DNA from: Arthonia radiata
Lineage: Eukaryota > Ascomycota > Arthoniomycetes > Arthoniales > Arthoniaceae
DNA length: 64,000 bases
Assembly (NCBI GenBank): GCA_002989075.1
Contig: PSQN01000017.1
Location: 682,001-746,000, forward strand
Reading direction: 5' to 3'
Shown here: one piece after another, positions 54,760 through 64,000 of the stretch
Numbering within the stretch: the stretch's first letter is position 1
Layout of the letters: each line of letters begins with the position of its first letter
Notes under the pieces: generated by a model
The model's input: only the letters and a program-made list of their open reading frames with translations
Databases searched by the model: none
What the model was told of the DNA's origin: nothing
Program-made: the position numbers and the translations under genes

Positions 54760-57700
54760 TGTGTTGCGACGGTGCAGAGTTTGCGGCGCAGTGGTACCGG
54801 GATTCCCCACAAAAGCCAACGGCGAGCAAGGTGTCTCTGGCTGCAGATGCATGCGCGCTCTTACTAACCAAGTATGCACTCTCTCTCCTTTTCTTTTCAA
54901 CACTCCGTTCGCGCGTAACCTCGAGCAAGGCGCGCCAGCAAGAACTCGCGAGGAGAGGGGTGGGGAAGGGAGGAGGGGGAGTCGTTGTGTTTAACTGCAA
55001 TGCGCAAGAAAGAGTGTGTGAGCTGTGGACGCTCGAGCCAGTTGACGGTGCTTGTAGATGCTTGATAAACAATGGTGTTAGCTTGATGTTGATAGAAGTA
55101 AGAATGACCGCGACAGGGGGAGTGTTGAGAGGAGAAAACAGCCACGACTGGCTGAGAGCGATCTGCGCGTCAAAGGAGCGGAAGGGGGGGTGTAGGAGAC
55201 TTACAATTCGCAGAGTTGTGGATCTAAACACGTATATCGATGGGCTCACGGGCGCGTCTGGAGATGTAGCAACAACTTTCCCGGGAGATCGAAGGAAAGA
55301 CACTCTGCGAGCAAGGCTCCTTCCTCTTGGCAAAGCTTGCGCTAGACCAAACAGGGATGGCGTCAAATCAGAGCCCAAGCTGTCAACTCTTTGCTCCAGA
55401 ATAGGTCGCGACTGGCCGGAATGGTATTTTTGGAGGAGCCGAATGTGCAGTAATTTCTTGCTGTAGCGTGTCGCGTCGCAGGATTGGCTAAGCTCAGAAT
55501 ATGTTTGATGAGGCCACGGTGGCAGCTGAGCGGTTGGAGAGCGCTGTTTTAGGACAGTTCAGGTTGTCGTCAGAATCCTTCCGTCACTATTCGGGCGTGA
55601 GACGTCCTCGAACGGGTCGTTGGCGGCTGAGCAAAAGGCGGTATGCTTTAATGGTGAGTATAGTCAGGCGTTGTTGGCAGGATGCTGGCGTTGCGAGCAA
55701 TGAAGGTCGCAATAGAGCAATCTACTTCTGCGCTGGGCTCTCAAATGCTGGTCTGGGTGGAATGATCCGTTTTCAATATTGATGTAGGCGGCGCAGCTCG
55801 TGTGGAGAGCAGCTCGAGCTATTATAAGGTTGTTCAGGCTGGAGAACGGGGGAGATCGATTGACGTTCAGGAGCAAGCCTTTGCAAAAAGAGCAATCTGC
55901 ATCCACGTGCGACCTCGTGGGCTTTATGAAAAGAGTTTGTTGATCTTTATCATATTCGGCGAACGGACAAGGACCTGGAATCATTGGTTCACTCGCAGCG
56001 TCTGTTCGGACTGAAACCTCGCGCTCCCGCGGGCGGTTGATGCTGGCCGGCGCACGTCTGATCGGCGCCAGGAGCCGCTCTGACTTTTCAGACCTCACAC
56101 TTTCACGTATTAGTCTGCCTCAGCAAATCGCTCCACGAGTCACTCCTTGCGGGCTGAGCATGCGGCCTGTAGAAAAGAAGCTTGTTCTGGCTAACGAACA
56201 GCATTTACACTAGCGGAAGCCGCTTTCCGAGATTGAAAGCCCAATTACTGGGACCAAGATCTATTGGTCCGGCATATGCAAGACCTCTTCCAATTTCTAG
56301 ACCTCCCAGCGGTCCTTGCTGCCAGCACATCAACAGGCTTCCGGTACACGGCCTCCCATGACCTGGGGTATGGAGAAGGCCCGCAAGAGGATCTTGCATC
56401 TCTCAAAGCGTCGGGTTGCTGTCGCACGCACTGAATATTTACCAGCTCTTATGCTGTCAACGGGTCAATCCTTTGCAATGCACAGATCACGGACGTCTTG
56501 GGCCCGACACACGGTCCTTCCTCGCCGTGGTCTCAGCGTCCGGCAAGCTAATTCAATCCTCCAGTGTAGTAAGCGCTGTAGCTTGGAGCTTAAACATGAT
56601 GGAGCTTCCGTTCACTGACCAATTCTATATAGTGCCGGCTTGTCATCATTGTAGCGAGTCTGCAACAAACACGCAACGTTCAGCTTTTTGGCCAAATCTG
56701 CCGCAGTATGCAACTTAATCAGGCCAGGGTCAAAGCTTCCAGGGCCATGCTTGCGGCCCAAAAACTCGGGCGTGCTCAGAGCTGCAGCCATCTCGTTCAT
56801 GCTGTCAGCTGAGGCAGGATTGTGAACGCCCCCCAAATAAAACGTGGTGGTGCATGTGTGAATCAAAGACGGCGAGTAGCATAAGTAGGCTCCATCCCGC
56901 GAGCAAAGCTCCAGCACAATAGACAAGCATCTTGTGAGGTACCGCAGAGTCCCATCCTAGTCGTTGTCCCAGCTGAATGATAGTCGATGCAACAATGACA
57001 GACGACCCGCCTCAGCAGCCACAATATGGCCTGCGCTGCTGGGGGGCCGTAAGCCGGCACGTTGTGTTTGCTCGGATCATCCCACGCGCCCGTGACGGGA
57101 GGCGCTGGCGGGGGCTGTTGCTTCGTATGGCACTCAGCTACGGTGCCATGGATAAAGTAGGTGTGTGAATCATGATAGTGAATTACATTTTTCCAAATTC
57201 GCAAATTATGCGCAGCTTACTCGAGGGAAGTCGATGTCGCAAACCATTTGCCTGTTGAAATTCGGCCATGGAGAATGGCATGGTGGAGTCAGTAATTGAA
57301 GGCGTGAAAGGCGGGCCAACGGGGCGCGGCGCTCCCGCTACTCGCCTGATGCTGAATGCTGCGCGCAGCTTCAGCCTTCGGAAGAGGTCCGCTGCGATCG
57401 AATGATATTGTCAGGGACCGTGCCTGATGCAGGACGGAGAACCGGAACTGAACCAATGCAAGATCAACACCATAGCTGGAGTTGCGATTGTCTGTAGACG
57501 AGCATAGTGACCCACATGCAGGGGCAAGCCTTGGGGCAGGCGACCGCGGAGAGGACGTCCGATCTGCAACCCCTTTCATCGATGGAGACGCAAGTCTTGC
57601 ATTCAGAGACAGGGCTCTTGTGTCGGCATTGAAGCAGTCCAATAAACTCGTGAGAACGTCGTTGTCAGTTACAGGAGGAAATCAGGCGGATGGAGTGAAA

Positions 57701-60332
57701 CATGGAGATGCGCTAGACGGCAGGCCACGTGGCGCACGGACATGAAAACTCTGGCCATCTTTGCTGTTCTCGGTAGGTGATCGACAATCCTCTGCGGCCT
57801 GACCTCAAGGGACCGTCACAGTGATTCAGAAGAGGAAGCCATGAGTGCTGATCTTGAGCGCTGATCGCGGCTTCGCTCGCGCTTGATACACGTGGCCGCA
57901 CACAGCAACACGTGGTAGTGACGATCGATCCCTCAGCAGCGGGGAAGACGCAAACGTAGTCCAGACTGCATCAGATCACGCATGATGTGATGGCACACTC
58001 GTCGAAAACGCCTTGCAACGCCTTCCGTGTTAAATTCGCAGCTGCACTCTACGAGTCACAGCGACCGTATGCCGCTCACATTTGGCGGGATTCTTGTAGT
58101 TCGACAGCACGTTCCTGACGATAGCAAGGGTAGCGTTGCAGGCGCGGCAGCAAGGGCGTTCGATATCGCCATGCTCCCCACCACAAGCATAGCAATCGTA
58201 TCAGTATCCACTCAACCGATTGCAGATAGTTCGTTGACAGCCATGCGATCTGGGATGCATCTGGCCTCTGCTTAATGCATGAACCGGGCCACAATGCCGC
58301 TGTTTGCGGCCCATGCTTGGATGCTGTCGATCACTCCATTGCGATTGGGCGATTCTGCAACCCAGAGCAACCTGCTGCATATCGGATGCATGATAGGTTT
58401 TCACGCGTGAAATGAAGTCTCATTGACTTGGACAATCGCATCGTTCTGCTCGCGTCACAGGCGCATAGATTTTGTGAATACTGAAGCTTTATTTAGACAA
58501 TCTGGAGACGTGTCAACTGCTGGACTGTATTGATTGCTATGACAATACTATTATTAGTAGCGAGCACGTTTAGCTAACCGAGGAGGTAACCAAGGTACAC
58601 ATCATCACGTTTGAAGATGTGAGACTTAAGCGCTTGCAGGAAAGTAAGCTTCTTTGCCGCCTACCCAAAACAACGCACTCGCAAATATACCCTTATAGAT
58701 CTAGATTACTAAGGAACCTTCCGTATAGGCACTGTAACATGGTGCGCTCCACATATATTCTTATTTACAACCTGTGCACCCCTAAGAACACAGTGTCAAC
58801 TTTCTGTAGGCGGGAAATCCACGTCGACAGGCGCCGCAAGCAAGCCACGAACGACAGGCGCTACCTGCCCCTGCTACGCAACACTTACTGTGTATGTCAG
58901 GAAAGGGTACCGACCCTTCCTCGGTCGCAATCAGCAGAGCCTGTGCGCAGAATAGGGAATCTCACATGCTCGACGCCTAACCCCCCAGTCATCTAACAGC
59001 CCAGTTTCTAGGTGTTGGGGTTGTGAACGCGCGCTTTGCGGTCAGCAACTTATCCTGACATGCACAAAGTTGCAAGCATAGAATGTATGATCGAGAGACA
59101 GTGCTGTTGGTCCGCCACTATAACATTGGCCACTTCTCTCATACGGTGGCAATGCAACAGTGTATCCAGCAGCATTTCAAGTGTCCCAGGGGTCAGCGGC
59201 TTAATCCTGGAATAGCTCTGTTTTGGGGCATCGTCCAAGTCCGCAAGGCAGGCAGAGGACAGATACAGAGTAGCCATACAACTACTGGTGGAGCCATTGC
59301 GAGGTTTTGACTCACTCAGGTTCCCGGCGTTGCTCGTACAACCGAATAAGCTGCGAAGTGATCGTGCACAGGGAATGCTGTGCTGGCATTTCGTGCCATA
59401 GGGAACCCAACTACAGAAGAGAAGCTCTCTGCATCCAAAAGTGCGTTGCAGGCGATCCGTGCTTCTTAGAAGACAGGGTAGAGGCCTGAGCTTTCCTATC
59501 GATCAGTTATCAGCTTGAGCAGTTGGTTAGTCCACTAACTCTTCCCCTCGCGGTGAGATTTGGTAGCTCTGCCGCACCGACACTTCAGCAACTCCAGGAC
59601 GGCTGCGCTTTTCTGACTGACTGCACGAGTTCGCTGATGAATAATCATCCTGAACTTAGCCTTCGAATGGCAAATAGCTTTTACTCCCCTCATGATCTTG
59701 TAGCGATGGATAAATTACAGCAAACACCAGAGGATTTGATGTCGCCGTACTCAAAGATCACCGCATCGCTCTTGTCCTAACACGACCAGCGTGTTCCAGC
59801 TCAAGGTCTTCCATGGGGATTGAACAAAGATCGAGCGAGGCTGTAGGACATCTGGTAGAGGAAAGCGCGGAATATAGTTGTAGTCAGTCGAGGGTAGTCA
59901 TCAGCTCTTCCAAACATCTGTAAACCGGAAGCTTTGGGCGATTGATCAGTACTCAAGATGGCGAGAGCCTGTTGTGCAAGTACTTCGTATACGGGATCAA
60001 TGCTACGATCGCGTTTAGTCTTGAAAGCCTGAACAAAGGAGACAAATGAGCGTAGAAGTTACGTGTGCAAGACAGGATTTTTTCCCCTGGTACGAGTTTG
60101 GCTATGAAGCTGCTCGTGTGGCGTTTGGGTTCTGATCTAGATCTGCATAATCCCTGTGTCCGTGACAGACCTTGCACGACCTGGACTTGTATAGCACAAG
60201 CATGCCAACTCACTGCTTTGATGAACCGTAGTCAAAGTTGATGAAAAGACAAACCCTGCCTTTTCAGTTCTATCTCGGAGGCCGGAGATCTCCGGCTTCA
60301 CCGGCCCGAGACCCATCAACAACGTCCCAAGC
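54760..60332. other. long gene-poor stretch
   Basis: This is 5.6 kb between divergent genes (C2H2 factor - and Rrn9-domain +). The first 0.7 kb is the zinc-finger promoter and leader, including an A/G-rich patch at 54.95-54.98 kb. Beyond it, all frames are short and several start at non-ATG codons. A frame at 58619-58996 (125 codons, non-ATG start) has no motif I recognise. Sequence near 58.49-58.78 kb is AT-richer than its surroundings and might be an old mobile-element scrap, but I found no ends or flanking duplication. No tRNA-like or rRNA sequence was seen. Confidence 0.5.
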
Positions 60333-61973
60333 ATGTCCGCTCAAACTGCAATGGATTCCGATGCAAACTCCTCATACGCGCCCTCTATTGACGATGAGGT
60401 ATATCAAGCACTCCCTGACGGTGAATTCGACCTCTCGTCGTCTGCGCTGGGTTCCTCGCGTCGCTCGGTACGCCTCGACAGGTGGCGAAGGAGGACACGT
60501 TCCGATCGCAACGTGTATAGAAGCCTCCAGCAGCTAGAGCACAATGATCTGCCTGCCCATCTGTACAATGTGGCAGTTCTGAAGAGAAGGACATGCGATC
60601 CCAGATACATGAAGAGGAAAGATCTGAAGACACAGACGCGAGCCAAGAAGAAGCTTCGACATGAGGATGACTGGGCTCCCCGACACAAATGGACGGCGTG
60701 GCCGCTAGAGCTCCACAATGTTCCTCTTGAGAGCGAGCGATGGGGCAAAGATGAATATTTGGAGCCGATAGAAGTATCACAGGCAGTCGGCGGACGTGGA
60801 GAGAAGCCAAGCGATGAGCTTACAGACGTGTTCACAGCAGAATGCATCAGACAGGCTCGAATTTCTCGTACGTACTTGCACCATTGTGCGCATGATCAAG
60901 ATGAAGACACACCTCGACAGCACTTAGCGCGTTCAAGCCCGTCCGCAGAAGCAGCCTCAGATGCAAGCGCGGAAACGGAAGTGACTACAGAGAGCGAAAA
61001 GGCTAAGGTTCGAAGCAAAAGCCGTCATAAGCGTAGTAGTTCCGTAGAGTACACGGCGACACCTGCAATAGACGACATTGAGGCTCAGAGAGTGCTGCGT
61101 CCCTTCGCCGCGAGCTCTTTAAGCCAGCTCGACCGATTACTTTGCGCACTGGATCGCTCCCGTGAAAATAACGCTGTCAAGAAAGGATCTAATCGCAATC
61201 GCGCTGCGCACAAAGCTGCGCTTGAGAGGCGCGACTTGTTACCACGGGACTGGAGCGAAGTGCTGGGTGTAGCGCTTCAGGTAGGTTGGGACACTAATGT
61301 CGTCCATGCCACGCGCAAGCGGTGTGAGAAGCTCTTCAGCGAAAAAATGGAGATGCAGCATTTGCTTGAGATAGACAACTTCTCTCCCGTCAATGAGTCA
61401 GATAAGCATCGCGCCTCGCAGGATGAGACAGTAGTGAGGTCCATTGAGCAGGAAGTTCCGGAGACCAGCATTTTTAATATTGATCGTTATGGTTACAGAT
61501 GCCCTGAGGCGGCCTGTGCGGCGATCTTCGAGACCAGAGATAATTGGCTAGGGCATATCGAGAACGTACATCGCTATAGATTCACCGGTGCCGAAGTCTT
61601 AATACGCCTGGACAAAAGTTCGGCAGACGATGAGTGGTACTGCCCGGAGCCTGACTGTCAACGTCATACATGGCCTTACGACAAGCGCTGGCGTCTTCAA
61701 GAACACATGAAGCGTAATCACGGTATGTCTTTAGACAGACGGCCGTCTACGGCTAGATCGAGTAAAGCGGGTTCATCTCCGGCGTTCAGTGATGCGGAAG
61801 ATGAAATGTATGGCGGAGTACATTTCGATGGCTTCTTGCAACCTATCAAGCCGCAAAAGGGCTGGAGAGCGTCAAGTGAGTCGATTGTTCCCTGATATAG
61901 ATAAGGCATAAAGCTAATAGAGGGGTCCACAGGTCGGTCGACGAGCACTTCTCACCTGAGAGGTAGTACGTAA
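60333..61973 (+). CDS. Rrn9-domain protein with two C-terminal zinc fingers
   Basis: The preferred model has two exons (60333-61875 and 61933-61973) and 527 aa. It uses donor GTGAGT, a GCTAAT branch site and CACAG. Reading through instead would end at 61895 with 520 aa. Residues about 66-130 (LEHNDLPAHLYNVAVLKRR ... RHKWTAWPL) match the fungal Rrn9 region, from a subunit of the upstream activation factor for RNA polymerase I. The middle is charged and S/A/E-rich, with an NLS-like KSRHKRSSS. Near 387-415 and 434-463 are two C2H2-like fingers (YRCPEAACAAIF...H...H and WYCPEPDCQRHTW...H...H). A role in rDNA transcription is inferred from the Rrn9 match; zinc fingers are not part of yeast Rrn9, so this may be a related DNA-binding protein rather than the true orthologue. 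Confidence 0.75.
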
Positions 61974-62450
61974 TATCTCTGTTTCGAGAAGCTTTAGCCG
62001 ATAGGCTTCATCCGTCCATATTCTGAGCGCTTGCTCCTCAATCCTTCAACGGTGTTGTGCCGGAAGCACAGCAGATTGCAGCGTTGTAATTAGGCCAGTT
62101 CCAGTCCAGAATAGGAGCGCTCCGCTGTACCAGGCATAAAACGATGGCCTGGCAGGGCTTTCAACACCTGCTCCTGGCTGGATTGCGTCCTCTGCCCCAC
62201 CTGCTATCACAGCTGGATTTTCATAGGCGTCACTTTCTGAGCTTCGTATCCTCACCTCACATCGCTCCATAGCAACGGCTTGGCGCGAGCTCGTGTCATA
62301 AATCAGCTTTCACTCGCTCTCACAACAGCATCTCCCCAGTCTACAATTGATACCTTCTACCTCCACAAACCTCTCAGATCAGACGCGCTGCTCTATTGCA
62401 CTACTTCTTGAACCATATCAAGCACACCGGCCACGCTGAAGAATAGCGCT
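61974..62450. promoter_or_regulatory. promoter region of the Myb-like gene
   Basis: This 0.48 kb lies between two + strand genes. CT-rich sequence at 62.30-62.37 kb just before the ATG suits a fungal promoter and leader. No gene or repeat is seen. Confidence 0.45.
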
Positions 62451-63607
62451 ATGGACCTCAGCGAGACCGATACCCGCATGCTGGGTCTAGCGATGCAATG
62501 CAGTACGTACAGCAAACCATCATTGTCCTTTACCGGTCCCTTCTCGGTCCACATCCCCTGCGTAGGCAGAGATGACGCAATTCGAGCTGAAACAAAGCGG
62601 TGCGACTGCTACGAACAACGATGCTAATGTAATACTTTCAGTCAAGGGCGGCGGCAAGCCCGACGTAAGCCAGACCTATCCCCAGAAGCGCCTCCAAATC
62701 AGAGCCACATCACTAAATCCCAACAGATCGACTACGACAAGCTCATGAACATGGCTGGCCGTAAGTCAAACCATCACAGCCAGCACTAAGAGAGCTTTCT
62801 ACTGATTTAACCCCAAAAGACACCAACGCCGGCTCCACCCGCAACAAGATGGCTCAGATCTTCAAGAAGCTCGAGACGGGCGGTGCTACTGATTCTGCGC
62901 CGGGTACCCCAAGCAAGGTGAGAACATCACAGCCTCTGCAATTTCCTGGCAACTGTCTGGCTACTGTCTCTAAGCTGTCGCTCCGCCGGCGTGGCCTCGA
63001 ATTGGCGGATTTGAGACCATTCACCCTCAGGTGTACTTGCTGTTCACATATGATACTGACCTTTTCACCTACACAGACCCCCCGCAAACCCGCTACCAAG
63101 CGCAAACCCACCGACTCCGACACCGAAGCCCCGTCACCATCCAAAAAGGCCAAAGCAACCCCCAAGAAGAGCACCAAACCTGATCCATCCGACGCCGCCG
63201 ACGCGCCCGAGCCGCCCACCACGCCGAAACCCGCTGCCAAAAAGGGTGTCGCAGCCAAAAAGAACCCTGTGGTGAAGGCTGAGCCCACCGATGATGCGTC
63301 CGAGCCCGCCCCGCCCTCGAAACCAGCTGGAACTACGTCTAAAGCAGGTAAAGGAGCCAAGGGGGCCAAAAAGGGCAATGTTGGCAAGGTTCTGGCCACC
63401 CCGGCGGGCTCGGAGGAGCCGTCTAGTACGCGGGTTACGCGTAGTCGTTCTGCCACGCCGAAGACTAAGGGCGCGGATGGTGGGAAGGCTGTGAAGGAGG
63501 CTATGGTGCCTATTAAGGAGGAGCCGGAGGATGAGGATGGGGATGGAGAGGAGGGAGGCGGGACAGTGGAGGAGGAGGAGGAGGAGGAGGAGGAGGTTGC
63601 TGTTTAA
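62451..63607 (+). CDS. small Myb-like protein with basic/acidic tail
   Basis: Five exons (62451-62502, 62642-62664, 62727-62760, 62820-62917, 63077-63607) give 245 aa. The first 55 residues (SETDTRMLGLAMQC, KPDIDYDKLMNMAGHTNAGSTRNKMAQIFKKL) have the spacing of the compact Myb/SANT-like helical domain common in small ascomycete nuclear proteins: hydrophobic helix 1, VD/ID before helix 2, and a recognition-like helix after GxxNAxSxRxK. The rest is low-complexity, with K/P/A/T-rich repeats like histone H1 tails (PKPAAKK, TPKKSTK), then a sumoylation-like IKEEPED and a run of glutamates encoded by a GAG repeat. It is probably a chromatin-associated protein. Intron 1 could hide another small exon; the model given keeps frame. 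Confidence 0.7.
63568..63597 (+). repeat. GAG trinucleotide repeat in coding sequence
   Basis: A run of GAG codons encodes the polyglutamate tail of the Myb-like protein. Such a triplet tract can vary in length between strains without breaking the frame. Confidence 0.7.
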
Positions 63608-64000
63608 TCGGCCTGGGAGAGAGCTGAGGGGATGGCGTGGAGTGGATGGGAGGGGGTTGAAACAGTAGGGGGGCGGTCGTGGACGCTGCTCTACGAGGAG
63701 CATTGAGGCAGCATGACTATGAACATGCAAGTAGCTAGCATGAATCGAAGAACATTGCACAAATTCGCCCTTGTTTTTGATTGTGCTTTTGCAGCATTTG
63801 CAGTTAGATGCATTGCTTGTGCACTGGCTGCCTCTGGGCAGCGCCAGCGTCTTCGCACTTGAACGATGCAGTGGAAGCAGTATGCAAAGTTGCGAGCTGC
63901 TGTAAGTGTATCAAACGAATATACAAGAGACACGTTCCCAATCGCATTCGTGAAAGACATGCTACTTTAGTCAAATCTTCGTCGTCTCTCCATTGGGCTT
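63608..64000. other. right-edge flank
   Basis: This is the 3' side of the Myb-like gene: first A/G-rich, then ordinary sequence. Short frames on the minus strand carry no motif. Nothing else is recognised before the window ends. Confidence 0.45.

Noticed and set aside
54897-55466. Gene on either strand upstream of the C2H2 factor
   Set aside because: Frames on both strands (up to 235 codons) overlap each other, carry no domain and lie where the promoter and leader are expected.
56251-56270. 7 bp hairpin GGACCAA/TTGGTCC
   Set aside because: Too short and isolated; such palindromes are expected by chance in several kilobases.

Overview
The window is nuclear DNA of a filamentous ascomycete (Pezizomycotina, most likely a Dothideomycete). 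The evidence is short introns of about 50-130 bp with GTRNGT-type donors and CTAAY branch sites, a VosA-type velvet regulator, Q/P-rich fungal regulators, a fungal Rrn9-domain protein and a Fot1/pogo-like transposon with RIP-like CAG-to-TAG stops. GC content looks close to 50 %. No rRNA, tRNA or CRISPR could be supported. Exon models below were built by hand from splice signals and reading frame; every multi-exon model closes in frame.

Layout, left to right. 1-3.9 kb is gene-poor, with a possible partial gene on the minus strand at the left edge. 3.9-6.84 kb holds vosA (+) with a leader of up to about 1.2 kb. A lone cytochrome P450 (-) lies at 9.1-11.0 kb. A coiled-coil protein with a PP1-docking-like motif (+) lies at 11.8-13.7 kb. 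Glycerol kinase (-) is at 15.4-17.0 kb and the 9.6 kb intronless VPS13 gene (-) at 17.5-27.1 kb. Then come a TMEM69-like mitochondrial membrane protein (+, 27.8-28.9 kb), a peroxiredoxin-like-2 family protein (+, 30.7-32.1 kb), a MARVEL-like membrane protein (+, 32.8-33.5 kb), V-ATPase subunit a (+, 34.0-36.9 kb), complex I 51 kDa subunit (-, 37.4-39.1 kb), a large uncharacterised protein (+, 40.4-43.7 kb), an AT-hook protein with an internal duplication (-, 44.1-45.9 kb), a nested pair of DNA transposons (46.1-48.7 kb), RIB3 (-, 48.9-49.8 kb), epsin (-, 50.4-52.3 kb), a four-finger C2H2 regulator (-, 53.3-54.8 kb), a 5.5 kb gene-poor stretch, an Rrn9-domain/zinc-finger protein (+, 60.3-62.0 kb) and a small Myb-like/acidic-tail protein (+, 62.5-63.6 kb).

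Most genes are single-copy housekeeping functions: membrane lipid transfer, vacuolar acidification, respiration, riboflavin synthesis, endocytosis, glycerol use and rDNA transcription. They do not form one pathway or a biosynthetic cluster. vosA and the C2H2 factor are the regulators. The most informative structure is the transposon nest. A 2,000 bp pogo/Fot1-like element with perfect 135 bp terminal inverted repeats sits at a TA inside the left terminal repeat of an older non-autonomous element of about 551 bp, which is itself flanked by an 11 bp direct repeat. The nest fills the space between the AT-hook gene's 5' end and the 3' end of RIB3.
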